From Acetobacter peroxydans (GTDB lineage: Bacteria > Pseudomonadota > Alphaproteobacteria > Acetobacterales > Acetobacteraceae), in contig NZ_BJMV01000005.1 of NCBI RefSeq assembly GCF_006539345.1, positions 62,001 through 126,000 of the forward strand: DNA of 64,000 nt, in the 5' to 3' direction. Positions 45,924 through 55,718 of this stretch are shown here, one piece after another (positions within the stretch are counted from its first letter, which is position 1; each line of letters opens with the position of its first letter). The position numbers were made by a program, and so were the translations under genes. The notes below the pieces were generated by a model, which ran no database searches, was not told the DNA's origin, and worked only from the letters and a program-made list of their open reading frames with translations.

Positions 45924-46937
45924 ATGCGGATCGGCATTGTCGGACTGGGCCGGATGGGAGGCAATATCGCCGTCCGCCTGACACGCCACGGGCACGAGGT
46001 TGTGGTGCATGACCGGGACACGGCAACGGTAGAAAAAACCGTGGCCCGCGCAGAAGCTGGGCTGGCCACCCCGGCCGCAAGCCTTGCGGAACTGGTGACG
46101 CTGCTGGGCGAAGGCAGCGCGGACGGTACCCGTCGTGTGGTGTGGTCCATGCTGCCAGCGGGTGAGATCACGGAACAGACGGTTCTGTCTCTCGCCGGAC
46201 TGATGGGCCGGGGCGATATCATCATCGATGGTGGCAACACCTACTACAAGGATGACATCCGCCGCGCCCGCACGCTGGCCGAAAAAGGCATCGACTATCT
46301 CGATATCGGCACGTCCGGCGGAGTATGGGGGCTGGAACGCGGCTACTGCATGATGTACGGCGGCGACAGGCAGGCGGCCGATTATATCGACCCCATCCTG
46401 TCCGCTCTGGCACCCGGCAAGGGAGATATTCCCCCCACGCGCGGCCGTGAGCGCGACGGGCTCGACCCCCGGGCCGAGCAGGGCTACCTGTATTGCGGGC
46501 CTGCGGGTTCAGGCCATTTTGTCAAAATGGTCCATAACGGCATTGAATACGGCATGATGCAGGCCTTTGCGGAAGGCTTTGACGTCATGCACCGCAAGGA
46601 TTCGCCTCTGGTGGCCGAGGGCGAACGCTTCTCGCTGAACATGGCCGATATTGCCGAAGTATGGCGGCGCGGCAGCGTCGTGTCTTCCTGGCTGCTTGAC
46701 CTGACCGCCGAAGCCCTCGCCCGCACCGGGGATCTGTCCGAATTCAGTGGCGAAGTGTCCGATTCCGGCGAAGGCCGCTGGACGATCGAAGCCGCGATTG
46801 AAGAGGCCGTGCCGGTGCCGGTCATGACGGCGGCTCTGTTCACGCGCTTCCGCTCACGCAGCGGCAACACCTTTGCTGAAAAAATCCTGTCCGCCATGCG
46901 TTTCGGTTTTGGCGGACATGTGGAAAGCAAGGACTGA
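45924..46937 (+). CDS. gnd: 6-phosphogluconate dehydrogenase (decarboxylating), short form
   Basis: A 337-residue enzyme making ribulose-5-phosphate and CO2 from 6-phosphogluconate. [16 protein letters not shown] (4-19) binds NAD(P); [29 protein letters not shown] (about 130) and [16 protein letters not shown] (about 190; catalytic Lys) are present. The length matches the short GndA/YqeC class (about 300-335) rather than the 470-residue form; several of that class prefer NAD. Two bases after the tal-pgi stop, so co-translated. Confidence 0.93.
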   Translation: MRIGIVGLGRMGGNIAVRLTRHGHEVVVHDRDTATVEKTVARAEAGLATPAASLAELVTLLGEGSADGTRRVVWSMLPAGEITEQTVLSLAGLMGRGDIIIDGGNTYYKDDIRRARTLAEKGIDYLDIGTSGGVWGLERGYCMMYGGDRQAADYIDPILSALAPGKGDIPPTRGRERDGLDPRAEQGYLYCGPAGSGHFVKMVHNGIEYGMMQAFAEGFDVMHRKDSPLVAEGERFSLNMADIAEVWRRGSVVSSWLLDLTAEALARTGDLSEFSGEVSDSGEGRWTIEAAIEEAVPVPVMTAALFTRFRSRSGNTFAEKILSAMRFGFGGHVESKD

Positions 46938-46942
46938 ACGGA

Positions 46943-47719
46943 GTGTCCGCACACCCTACCGCCGCGACCGGCGCGCTGAAGGTTTTCCCCGATCGGGAGC
47001 ACCTGGTACACGCGCTGGCGGAGCATCTGCTGGCGTTGGCAGAGCGCACGCTGGCGGAAGGGGGAGCGGATCGCCCCTTCCGCATCGCCCTGAGTGGTGG
47101 TTCCACGCCTCAGGCGCTGTACGCACTCATGGCCGCCCCGGATTATGCCCGCCGCTTTCCATGGGCCCGAACGCAGTTCTTCATGGTGGATGACCGTTTC
47201 GTGCCGCATAGCCACGCGGACAGCAACGGCGGCATGTTGCAACGCCTGCTGTTCGACCATGTGCCGGTGCCCAAGAGCAATATCTTCCTCATGCCCGACA
47301 GCGGCGCATCGACCGAGGCCGCCCGGCGCTATGAGGCCACCCTGCGCCGGGTCACGGGCCTGAACACGCTGCCCACGGCAGGCAATACAACCACCCCGCC
47401 CCTGCTCGATGTCTGCCTGCTGGGCATGGGCACAGACGGACACACAGCCTCTCTATTTCCGGGGCAGGACGTGCTGAGCAACCACACGGACTGGGTAGCG
47501 GCCTGCACCCCCGCCACAGCGCCGCACATCCGCCTGACCCTGACCTACCCGGCCATTGCCGCCAGCCGTCACGTTATCTTTCTGGTGGCCGGGGCGGACA
47601 AACAGGCCATGCTGGCACGTGTACGTGCGCAGGACACCAGCCTGCCCGCTACCGCCATAAGCGGTCTATGCGATGTTACATGGTATATGGATCAGGCAGC
47701 GATGCCACTCACCGCCTGA
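46943..47719 (+). CDS. pgl: 6-phosphogluconolactonase
   Basis: A 258-residue DevB-type lactonase that hydrolyses 6-phosphogluconolactone. IALSGGSTPQALYALM (about 43), FFMVDDRFVPHSHADSN (about 75) and LLGMGTDGHTASLFPG (about 152, catalytic His) are the family motifs. It starts with GTG, with AAGGA 9 bases before, 5 bases after gnd. A glucose-6-phosphate dehydrogenase gene, the expected partner, is not in the cluster. Confidence 0.92.
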   Translation: MSAHPTAATGALKVFPDREHLVHALAEHLLALAERTLAEGGADRPFRIALSGGSTPQALYALMAAPDYARRFPWARTQFFMVDDRFVPHSHADSNGGMLQRLLFDHVPVPKSNIFLMPDSGASTEAARRYEATLRRVTGLNTLPTAGNTTTPPLLDVCLLGMGTDGHTASLFPGQDVLSNHTDWVAACTPATAPHIRLTLTYPAIAASRHVIFLVAGADKQAMLARVRAQDTSLPATAISGLCDVTWYMDQAAMPLTA

Positions 47720-47736
47720 TACTATTGCGGTATCAG
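47716..47736 (+). terminator. Inverted repeat at the pgl stop codon
   Basis: CTGATAC-TATTGCG-GTATCAG, a perfect 7-base stem including the pgl stop codon, followed by an AT-rich TACAATATTATTT. It might be a weak terminator or an operator ahead of rpiA, in the 160-base gap. Confidence 0.35.
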
Positions 47737-47879
47737 TACAATATTATTTGTCACCACTCTCTGGTGTCCCGCCACATGGAACGGTATCGTACGCGCTATC
47801 GGAAGTAATACTGGCATCCTTGCTCAAAAAATAACCGACTCATCATATCCTTGGCACAATCGAATCAGGACAGGCCCGC

Positions 47880-48593
47880 ATGACCGCCACACACCCCGAC
47901 CCCGTTGCCGCCTTCAAGGAACAGGCCGCCATCGCCGCCGCAGCTCTGGTGCAGGATGGGATGGCCGTGGGGCTGGGCACGGGTTCCACGGCACGGTTTG
48001 TCGTGGCGGAGCTGGGGCGCCGCGTACGTGAGGAGGGTCTGAGGATCAAAGCGATCCCTACCTCCAGCGTGACAGAAAAACAGGCGCGGGAAGTCGGCAT
48101 TCCGCTCACTACCTTCGCAGAGACCCCGGCTCTCGATATTGCCATTGACGGCGCGGACGAAATCGAGCCCCGCACGCTCAACCTGATCAAAGGTCTGGGC
48201 GGGGCGTTGCTGTGGGAAAAAATCGTGGCGTCCGCCGCCTCGCGTTTCGTAATCGTGGCCGATGCATCGAAATACGTCGATCATCTGGGCGCGCACTGCC
48301 CCCTGCCGGTAGAAGTCATCCCGTTCGGATGGGAAAACGCAGCTCACAAACTGGCTGCACTGGGCGCGCAGGCCACGCCACGACGCCAGCGCGACGGCAG
48401 CTTCTTCCTGACCGATGAAAAAAATCTGATTCTGGACTGCGTGTTCGGCCCCATCATCAACCCCGATGCCCTGAGTACGGCTCTGGCAGAAACAGTGGGG
48501 GTAGTGGAGCATGGGCTATTCCTGCACATGGCCACGCAGACCATTACCGCGGGCCCCGAAGGTCTGCGCGTGCTGGAACCGCAAAAAAGCTGA
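47880..48593 (+). CDS. rpiA: Ribose-5-phosphate isomerase A
   Basis: A 237-residue isomerase linking ribulose- and ribose-5-phosphate. GLGTGSTARFVVAEL (about 31), IDGADEIEP (about 84) and KGLGGALLWEKIVA (about 97) are diagnostic, with the catalytic Glu in the last. AGGACAGG precedes ATG 47880. A 160-base gap separates it from pgl, so it may have its own promoter. Confidence 0.95.
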   Translation: MTATHPDPVAAFKEQAAIAAAALVQDGMAVGLGTGSTARFVVAELGRRVREEGLRIKAIPTSSVTEKQAREVGIPLTTFAETPALDIAIDGADEIEPRTLNLIKGLGGALLWEKIVASAASRFVIVADASKYVDHLGAHCPLPVEVIPFGWENAAHKLAALGAQATPRRQRDGSFFLTDEKNLILDCVFGPIINPDALSTALAETVGVVEHGLFLHMATQTITAGPEGLRVLEPQKS

Positions 48594-48631
48594 TTCTACC
48601 CACGGGAAAACCGCAACAAGGGGCCAAGCCA

Positions 48632-49213
48632 ATGCCGCAGAATGCCTCCACCACACCCCCCGACCATAGCCTGCCCACTCAACCGGCCGCGTGGGGCATT
48701 GCTCCACGGCTGGTCGTCGTCATGGGGGTTGCGGGGGCAGGCAAAACCACCGTGGCCGAGGGCCTGCACAATGAGCTGGGCTGGCCCTGGCAGGATGCAG
48801 ACGCGCTGCATAGCTCTGAAAGTCGCGCGCTCATGGCAGCCGGCTCGCCGCTGGGCGACACCCATCGCGTGGACTGGCTGACCCGTTGCCACGCCTGGCT
48901 GGCCGAACAGGCACGGCACGGACAGGGCGCTATTCTGGCGTGTTCTGCCCTGCGCCGCGTCTATCGTGACAGGTTGCGGGCGGGTGGGCTTCGCCCACTC
49001 TTCATCGCGCTGGAAGCCGATCCGGTCAGCCTGAAGCATCGGCTTGAAAGCCGGTCTGGCCATTTCATGCCAGCCAGCCTGCTTCCCAGCCAGCTTGCCG
49101 CACTGGAACCGCTGGCCCCCGATGAAGACGGCGTGACGCTCCAGAGCCTGACACAGCCGGCAGAAACCATAGCCATGGCCCTGCACGCACTGAAAGCCGC
49201 AAATGGAGCCTGA
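48632..49213 (+). CDS. gntK: Gluconokinase (GntK/IdnK type)
   Basis: A 193-residue P-loop kinase phosphorylating gluconate to 6-phosphogluconate. The P-loop is GVAGAGKTTVAEGL (about 32), followed by PWQDADALHSSESRALMAAGSPL (in part; about 53) and a Cys-containing ACSALRRVYRD. It puts gluconate from periplasmic glucose oxidation into the pentose pathway and completes the cluster. A 23-base gap precedes the next small gene. Confidence 0.9.
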   Translation: MPQNASTTPPDHSLPTQPAAWGIAPRLVVVMGVAGAGKTTVAEGLHNELGWPWQDADALHSSESRALMAAGSPLGDTHRVDWLTRCHAWLAEQARHGQGAILACSALRRVYRDRLRAGGLRPLFIALEADPVSLKHRLESRSGHFMPASLLPSQLAALEPLAPDEDGVTLQSLTQPAETIAMALHALKAANGA

Positions 49214-49236
49214 CATACGGGCAGGGGAAACACGAC

Positions 49237-49464
49237 ATGGGACATAATTACTCCAGACCGCTGACACCCGGTCAGAAGCTTGAACGTTTGCTGGAGCGCA
49301 TTCCCCCTTCCTGGCATATCAGAATAGAACGTCAGGCAGGCGAAGCAGACTGGCGCGCCCTTGCTCATGCGCCAGGCCAGGAAGGACAGTGGAGCGCCCC
49401 AGCCGCCGACCCGGCAGATGCGCTGGAAGACACCTGGCGACGCAACCGCACGCTACTGGCCTGA
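49237..49464 (+). CDS. Small uncharacterised protein
   Basis: A 75-residue soluble protein, no recognised family. GGGGAAA is well placed before ATG 49237, and the frame fills the gap between gntK and the binding-protein gene. It starts with an amphipathic helix (PGQKLERLLERIPPSWHIRI), has three Trp, and ends with a charged helix (DALEDTWRRNRTLLA). Likely real and co-transcribed with gntK; its function is unknown. Confidence 0.6.
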   Translation: MGHNYSRPLTPGQKLERLLERIPPSWHIRIERQAGEADWRALAHAPGQEGQWSAPAADPADALEDTWRRNRTLLA

Positions 49465-49468
49465 GCGT

Positions 49469-50605
49469 ATGAGCCGCTCCCACCCCACCAGCGCCCGGCC
49501 ACATCGCCCATTCCCCATAGGTCAGGGCCGCTCGCGCCCGACCCTGCGGCATGGACTCACCGCCTTGATTGCCGGGCTGCTGGCAATGTCTGCCCTCCCC
49601 GCGCGCGCTGACATACGGCCACCGCGCATGATTACGGACATGGGCGGGGCGGTCGTCAGTATTCCGCAGGATAACGGGCCGATTGCCGATCTGTGGTACG
49701 CTCATAACGAAATCACCATCATGCTGGGTGGGGGCGACCGCATTGCTGTCAGCGCCGAAAGCCCTGCGGACAGCCCTTGGCTATTCCACTTTTTCTCCGC
49801 CCTAAAGCGTGCCCATACGGGCATCCGCCCCGATACCGCCAGCGCGGAAGACCTGCTTGCCCGTCATATTGCCCTTGTCTTTGTCTCCTCCCAGGCCAAG
49901 GCGGAAGAACTGCGCGGCGCGGGCCTACCTGCCCTGAGCGCCGAATACGCCACACAGGCCGATTTATTACGCTCGCTCGACATGACGGCACAGGCGCTCG
50001 GCACGGATGAAGCAGCCCGTACCACCGCCCTGTTCCATCAGAAAATGGCAGAAGCCCTCAGCCTGCTACAGACACGGCTTGCCACCCTGCCTGAGCAGAA
50101 CCGTCCTCGGGTGCTCCATATCGCCCGGCTCGACCCCTTGCAGGTCGACGGCAGCAATACGCTGGTGGACGCCTGGATTACAGCGGCAGGCGGACGGAAT
50201 GTCGCCACGGTTTCTGGCAACCACCGCCCCGTTTCCGCCGAACAGATTCTGGTATGGAATCCCGATATCGTCATTGTGGACGCCTCCGCTGGTGCGGTAC
50301 CTGCCACATCTCCCCTGACGGCCCTCCCCGCCCTGCAAACCGGGCGGTGGTGGCGGAACCCGCGCGGCATTTTTGCTTGGGATCGCTACGGCTGCGAGGA
50401 TCTGCTTCAACTCTACTGGGCGGCCACGCGCATACAACCGAAACTGTTCAGTGATATAAACATCCGTGCGCTCACCGTTACATTTTACCAGACATTTTTT
50501 CATGTCAGCCTGACAGACGATGAAGTGACACGCATCCTGTCAGGCAATCCCCCTGCACGGCAGGCTTCTGATAATGTACAGGCAAAAAAAGAAAAAAACC
50601 TGTAA
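49469..50605 (+). CDS. Periplasmic substrate-binding protein, iron-siderophore/cobalamin (FecB/BtuF) type
   Basis: A 378-residue exported protein. The N-terminus has a basic segment and then ALIAGLLAMSALPARA, a signal peptide with an AxA cut near residue 46. The mature part begins RMITDMGGAVVSIP and shows RVLHIARLDPLQVDGSNTLV (in part) and WNPDIVIVDAS, as in class III binding proteins. It is an orphan: no permease or ATPase gene is nearby. The ligand may be an iron chelate or cobalamin; unsettled. The tail is Lys-rich (QAKKEKNL). The start is taken at the first ATG after the preceding gene. Confidence 0.8.
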   Translation: MSRSHPTSARPHRPFPIGQGRSRPTLRHGLTALIAGLLAMSALPARADIRPPRMITDMGGAVVSIPQDNGPIADLWYAHNEITIMLGGGDRIAVSAESPADSPWLFHFFSALKRAHTGIRPDTASAEDLLARHIALVFVSSQAKAEELRGAGLPALSAEYATQADLLRSLDMTAQALGTDEAARTTALFHQKMAEALSLLQTRLATLPEQNRPRVLHIARLDPLQVDGSNTLVDAWITAAGGRNVATVSGNHRPVSAEQILVWNPDIVIVDASAGAVPATSPLTALPALQTGRWWRNPRGIFAWDRYGCEDLLQLYWAATRIQPKLFSDINIRALTVTFYQTFFHVSLTDDEVTRILSGNPPARQASDNVQAKKEKNL

Positions 50606-50763
50606 CCTGTCATGATCTCCTCATGGAACGGGCAATATAAGGTTGTTGCCAGACCATAAGGCAGGAAACCTGTGGTCAGCATACGACCTTATTTCCCATA
50701 CGTTGTTTTATTTCTGAACAGCCTCCTCCTTCATCATCAAAACATCACGGATCATAAAAAATA

Positions 50764-52338
50764 ATGACTGCTTCAAACTCATTTTCAGATTCGTCCTCAG
50801 AACAGGCCCTGAACGAAACAAAGCTGCTCCTCGATTTCTTCCAGTTGGACGAGACCCAGTGTCGCGCCATCCGTTCAATGCGCGATGTCATTGATCAGGC
50901 GCTTCCCAACGCTTTGGACAAATTTTACGATAAAGTTAAAATTACAGAACAGTTAAAACATTTTTTTTCATCTGATGAGCACATGCGGCACGCCCGTAAT
51001 GCCCAGATCGCGCACTGGAAAAACATATCCAATGCCGACTTTGGCGAAGACTACAACAAAAAGGTACGCGCCATTGGCACCGTACATGCCCGTATCGGAC
51101 TGGAACCGCGCTGGTATCTGGGCGGCTACGCCATTGTACTGGACTCACTGATCCGTGCCGCGCTGGAAAAAGGCAACCACCGACGGGGCCTGTTTGGCAA
51201 GAAGGTGGACGACACCTTCGCCACCGGGCTGGCCGGTCTGTGCAAGGCGGTGCTGTTCGATATCGATCTGGCCATTTCGGTCTATCTGGAAGAACTGGAA
51301 AAAGAGCGTGAAAAAGCCCGTGCTGAAGTGCAGGCCCGCCAGAACAGCCAGGAAGCCCTGATCGAAAACCTCAAGGCCGGGCTGCTCGCTCTCTCCCGGG
51401 GGGATTTGGGTTTCCGTTTTGAAAACCGCTTCGATCCCGAATTCGAGGAACTGCGCGAAAACTTCAACGCCGCAGCCAGCGCCCTGTCCAGCGCGCTGGG
51501 TCAGGTCTCCAAGGCCGTGACCCACCTTGAAACCGGGGTTGATGAAATTGCTATCGCGGCGGAAGACCTCGCCCACAGGACGGAAAGACAGGCCGCCAAT
51601 CTGAGCCACGCGGCTGCTTCGGTTCGTACGGTCTCCACCGGGGTGGAGCAGACGGCCGAGATCACGCTCGCGGCTTCCCAAGCCGCGACCAGCGCATGTG
51701 AAGCTGGCCAGAAGTCCAACGCCGTAACACAGGAAACCATTGCCGCCATGCGCGACATTGCAGCTTCCTCGGAAAAAATGTCCTCCATTGTTGATCTGAT
51801 TGACCAGATATCGTTCCAGACCAGCATTCTTTCACTCAACGCCGGGGTGGAAGCCGCCCGCGCGGGTGAGGCCGGGCGGGGCTTTGCCGTTGTCGCAACC
51901 GAAGTCCGTGTTCTGGCCGAACGCTCGGCCCAGTCCGCCAAGGAAATCCGCAAGCTGATCAGTTCGGCAGGCCAGCAGGTCAACCACGGAGTGCGCCTTG
52001 TCGGCGACGCCAGCGCCACACTGGCTGACATGTCACGACAGGTGGAAGACATTGCTGATTTCGTAAGCCGGATTAGCGCCCTTGCCCATGAACAGGTTTC
52101 GACCCTGAACGAAATCAACAAATCCGTTGCGGAAATCGACCAGAGCACGCAGCAAAATGCGGCCATGGTCGAGCAGTCAAGCGCGGCAACCCATACCCTG
52201 CGCAACGAAACACAGTCTCTCACCCGCACGATCAGCCATTTCAGACTGGACGGGCAGACTGCCAATGTGCCCGCACAGCTTGGCAACGAGAAATCCAGCG
52301 CATACACTCGCTCGAAACTGATTGCGAATAACTGCTAG
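50764..52338 (+). CDS. Soluble globin-coupled chemotaxis sensor (HemAT-like)
   Basis: A 524-residue methyl-accepting protein without membrane helices. Residues 15-180 form a globin sensor domain with the proximal haem His108 in IGTVHARIGLEPRWYLGGY; by family it binds oxygen. A coiled linker (about 185-250) leads to a methyl-accepting signalling domain (about 260-490) with the hairpin tip DQISFQTSILSLNAGVEAAR in which the canonical tip is partly altered. It directs the cell towards or away from oxygen, which suits an obligate aerobe. No che genes are adjacent. Confidence 0.9.
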   Translation: MTASNSFSDSSSEQALNETKLLLDFFQLDETQCRAIRSMRDVIDQALPNALDKFYDKVKITEQLKHFFSSDEHMRHARNAQIAHWKNISNADFGEDYNKKVRAIGTVHARIGLEPRWYLGGYAIVLDSLIRAALEKGNHRRGLFGKKVDDTFATGLAGLCKAVLFDIDLAISVYLEELEKEREKARAEVQARQNSQEALIENLKAGLLALSRGDLGFRFENRFDPEFEELRENFNAAASALSSALGQVSKAVTHLETGVDEIAIAAEDLAHRTERQAANLSHAAASVRTVSTGVEQTAEITLAASQAATSACEAGQKSNAVTQETIAAMRDIAASSEKMSSIVDLIDQISFQTSILSLNAGVEAARAGEAGRGFAVVATEVRVLAERSAQSAKEIRKLISSAGQQVNHGVRLVGDASATLADMSRQVEDIADFVSRISALAHEQVSTLNEINKSVAEIDQSTQQNAAMVEQSSAATHTLRNETQSLTRTISHFRLDGQTANVPAQLGNEKSSAYTRSKLIANNC

Positions 52339-52378
52339 ACGGGGCAGGAGTGAATACACGTTAGTCCCAAGCGACATC

Positions 52379-52406
52379 AGGGGCACGCCACAGATGCCCC
52401 TTCTTT
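52379..52406 (+). terminator. Terminator of the globin-coupled sensor gene
   Basis: AGGGGCA pairs with TGCCCCT over a 9-base loop, followed by TCTTTCC. It lies 41 bases past the stop codon. Confidence 0.7.
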
Positions 52407-52483
52407 CCTGTTATCAGCCTGTTATCAGACAGACCCGCCTCGCTTCTGTATTCTCCCCTCCTTAACGGAACTGATCCGGCATC

Positions 52484-53788
52484 GTGATGATTCAGACTTC
52501 TCCACGCAGCACAGCGCTCGGCATAACCGGGCTCCTGGGCACAATTTCTGCTGTTCTTGTCGCCATTCTGCCTTTCTTTCAGCTTGTGGGACGGGCTATC
52601 GCCGATGGCATCATCTCCGCCATCGCGATTTTTTTCCTGATCCAGATGATCGCGGAACGGAACAGTCGCTGGCTGCGCGAAGGGTGGTTCCCTCTGGCTC
52701 TGGCGCTCTGGCTTGTCATTGTTTTGGCCTCGGCCCTCAGCCATTCATCCCATTCTCTGGTTGAAGCGCTCGTCATGATTCGTTTCCCGCTCTTTGCCAG
52801 AGCACTGGAAACATGGGTGCTAACCAGCCAGAAAAGACAGATGTCCGTTCAGCTTTCCATCGCCGCGGCAGGCGTTTGGATTGTCAGCCAATGCTGGCAG
52901 CAGTACCTGACCGGCACCAACCTGATGGGACACCCTCGCTGGCTGGATGGTGCGCTAACCGGCCCGTTCCGAGGCCCCCGCGCAGGCTCGGCGCTACTGA
53001 TGACCTTCTTTCCCGGACTGATGCTCTTTCCGGTCCTGCTGTTTCAGAAGGGAGGACCGCGCAACAAACTATTGGCATCGGCTCTTGCTGCGTTTCTCGC
53101 ATTGACCATGGTTCTCGTCGGTCAGAGAATGCCCACACTTCAGACCGGTCTGGGCCTCCTGCTCTGCGCGCTGCTCATCCGTGAAACACGTCTGATTGTA
53201 GCGGCTGCGGCCGGAACAGCGGTACTGACCATTCTGGCGCTGCCAGTTCTATCACCGCCTGCCTATCATAAACTTGTCATTCACTTCCTTGAACAGATGA
53301 GCGATTTTCCACATAGCGACTATGGGCAGATTTACATTCGCGCGCTCATGATGGTGCACCAGCACCCGATACTGGGAATGGGTTTTGACGGTTACCGCCG
53401 GTTGTGTGACGACCCGATTTACCAGCATGGCTTTCCTCTGCTGGACAAATGGGTGCTGCAGAACAACCCGCATGAAGGCTGCAACATCCACACCCATAAT
53501 TTCTATCTGGAAATTGCAACGTCCGGTGGCCTGCTGGCCCTTGCACTGTTTGTAGCACTGGTCATCACATGGCTGAGCACGCTGCTACGGGCCTATCTGT
53601 CCACGCGTGATGCGCTGCTGGGCTTGCTACTCGTTATCATGACCGTGCTGTTCTGGCCCATTGAATCCAACAGCTCGTTTTTCACGGAGAGAACGGGGGG
53701 CTGGGTGTACCTGCTGCTGGGCTTGGGGCTGGCCCGTGCACGGATGCTCACCATCGGCCAATCCGCACGAACCCAGACCACCGGTTGA
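52484..53788 (+). CDS. O-antigen ligase family membrane protein
   Basis: A 434-residue inner-membrane protein with about ten hydrophobic helices. The long periplasmic loop near residue 285-350 has HPILGMGFDGYRRL and THNFYLEIATSGG, the Wzy_C/WaaL signature with the His of the ligase. It either attaches O-antigen to lipid A-core or polymerises an exopolysaccharide. No glycosyltransferase is adjacent. The hldD gene elsewhere in the window agrees with an LPS core. Confidence 0.85.
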   Translation: MMIQTSPRSTALGITGLLGTISAVLVAILPFFQLVGRAIADGIISAIAIFFLIQMIAERNSRWLREGWFPLALALWLVIVLASALSHSSHSLVEALVMIRFPLFARALETWVLTSQKRQMSVQLSIAAAGVWIVSQCWQQYLTGTNLMGHPRWLDGALTGPFRGPRAGSALLMTFFPGLMLFPVLLFQKGGPRNKLLASALAAFLALTMVLVGQRMPTLQTGLGLLLCALLIRETRLIVAAAAGTAVLTILALPVLSPPAYHKLVIHFLEQMSDFPHSDYGQIYIRALMMVHQHPILGMGFDGYRRLCDDPIYQHGFPLLDKWVLQNNPHEGCNIHTHNFYLEIATSGGLLALALFVALVITWLSTLLRAYLSTRDALLGLLLVIMTVLFWPIESNSSFFTERTGGWVYLLLGLGLARARMLTIGQSARTQTTG

Positions 53789-53821
53789 ACCCATGGTGGC
53801 CCTGCTGGTAAGACTAGCAGC

Positions 53822-55618
53822 ATGACAGCCCTGCTGGAGCACCTGCGGAGTCACCACACCCCCACACGCCTGCTGGCCGCCCTGCGCGCGCTGGTTCGTA
53901 CGGATTTCCTGTGGCTGGTTTTCCTAGCAGCCATATCTGGCGTGCTAGCAGGGCTATGTGTGGCCGCCATGACGCAGGCGACCCTGCTCGCCCACCGCCT
54001 GATCGCGCCTGGTGCCGGACGGCTTTCCGGGCTTTCCACTGTCAGTCCGTGGCGCGTACTCTGCGTACCGGCTGTCGGCGGGCTGCTGCTGGGCTGGTGG
54101 CAAGCGCATCTCAGTCAGCATCATCGCCGCCGTCCGGTTGACCCTATCGAAGCCAATGCCCTGCATGGCGGGCGTATGTCTCTGGCCGATAGCCTTGTAG
54201 TCGCGGGACAGACAATTCTGTCCAACGGCTGTGGCGCATCCATTGGGCTGGAAGCTGGCTTGAGTCAGATGGGCGCGGCCTTTGCTTCGCGCATAGGCCG
54301 TATCCTGCGGCTGCACCGGGCGGATGTGCGCCTCCTAGTCGGGTGCGGGGCGGCGGGAGCTATCGGCGCCGCGTTCGATGCCCCGCTTGCAGGCGCATTC
54401 TACGCGTTTGAACTGATTATCGGCTCCTATGCCTTCACACTACTTGCCCCGGTCGCCAGCGCGACACTCTGCGCTCTTGTGGTGGTGCGACTAACCAACA
54501 CATCTCTTCCCGCAGTAACAGTCGCCTCTTCAGACACGATCCCGCTCCTGGCATGGCCTTTGCTGATCATTCTGGGCGTGGCCTGCGCCTATATCGGTAT
54601 CATACTGATGAAAAGCGCCGCCCGGGCCGAGCAGTTGTTCCACCATATTCTCAAGCAGGAGTGGCTCCGTCCGGCACTGGGCGGGCTGCTGGTAGGAGGG
54701 CTGGCGCTGATTTCTCCTTCAGTGCTTTCATCGGGGCACATGGCCATGCGTGCACGGCTGGTCAATCCACCAGAGATGGAACTGGCGATGGAACTGCTGG
54801 GCCTGAAAGCGCTGGCTACTGTTGTTTCCATCGGGGCAGGTTTCCGGGGCGGGCTGTTTTTTGCTTCGCTCTATCTCGGCGTTCTGGCGGGGGCGGTGTT
54901 CGCAGGTCTTATAGCGCCGTTTGCGCCCCTGCCGCTGGCCCTCTGCACGGTGGCCGGCATGGGAGCACTCGCAACCGCCGTCATCGGCGCACCGTTGACC
55001 ATGATCCTGCTCGCCCTTGAAACCACCCACAGCGCGGGCATGACAGCCAGCGTGGCGTTGACCGCCGTGGCCGCGTCCCTCACCGTCCGGCGGTCGTTCG
55101 GTTACACCTTCGCCACATGGCGCTTTCATCTGCGTGGCGAGAACATCCGCTCGGGCGTAGACGTAGGCTGGCTGCGCGCCCTGACCGTGGCGCAGATGAT
55201 GCGCCCGGAGACAGACTCCCTGCCCGCTGATGAACTGGTGGAAACCGCCCGTGCCGCTCTGGCTGAGCGTATGCCGCGCCACATTGTCCTGCATGATGCG
55301 TACAACCACTATCAGGGCATGGTAGACACCACGCGCCTGATGTCCATTCAGGCCGCGCCGGAACGGCCCCTGTCCTCGCTGGCCGAGGCCCGCTTCGAAA
55401 CCCTCAGTCCCGAGACCTGCATGGCCGATGCCGTGGCCGCGTTTGAACGCACGGGACGCCCGGCTCTGGCCGTGGTGGACAAGACCAACCGCGTTCTGGG
55501 CCTGCTGAGCGAACGCTATGTCCTGCGCCGCTATGCGGAGGAACTTGAGCGTGTCCGTCGTGATCTGGCGGGGGAAAAACATATCCGCTTCACGCCAGCC
55601 CCTCCACGCGGGCACTGA
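53822..55618 (+). CDS. ClC family chloride channel/antiporter with C-terminal CBS pair
   Basis: A 598-residue protein. The ClC core (about 20-430) has GCGASIGLEAGLSQMGAA (about 138, the GREGP-like anion site with changed residues), GCGAAGAIGAAFDAPLAGAFYAFE (in part; about 175) and GAGFRGGLFFAS (about 338; GxFxP loop). Two CBS motifs follow (about 460-585), which usually sense nucleotides. In bacteria such proteins exchange chloride for protons in acid resistance, a fitting role here (inference). Confidence 0.88.
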   Translation: MTALLEHLRSHHTPTRLLAALRALVRTDFLWLVFLAAISGVLAGLCVAAMTQATLLAHRLIAPGAGRLSGLSTVSPWRVLCVPAVGGLLLGWWQAHLSQHHRRRPVDPIEANALHGGRMSLADSLVVAGQTILSNGCGASIGLEAGLSQMGAAFASRIGRILRLHRADVRLLVGCGAAGAIGAAFDAPLAGAFYAFELIIGSYAFTLLAPVASATLCALVVVRLTNTSLPAVTVASSDTIPLLAWPLLIILGVACAYIGIILMKSAARAEQLFHHILKQEWLRPALGGLLVGGLALISPSVLSSGHMAMRARLVNPPEMELAMELLGLKALATVVSIGAGFRGGLFFASLYLGVLAGAVFAGLIAPFAPLPLALCTVAGMGALATAVIGAPLTMILLALETTHSAGMTASVALTAVAASLTVRRSFGYTFATWRFHLRGENIRSGVDVGWLRALTVAQMMRPETDSLPADELVETARAALAERMPRHIVLHDAYNHYQGMVDTTRLMSIQAAPERPLSSLAEARFETLSPETCMADAVAAFERTGRPALAVVDKTNRVLGLLSERYVLRRYAEELERVRRDLAGEKHIRFTPAPPRGH

Positions 55619-55718
55619 CCGGGGCGCCTAGCACGGACGTGAACACGCCAGCTCTTGTCCGGAAACGGGGCCGGGGTTCATAGTCGCGCTCCGTCTTTTT
55701 GCGGGATGCAGGCAGGTC

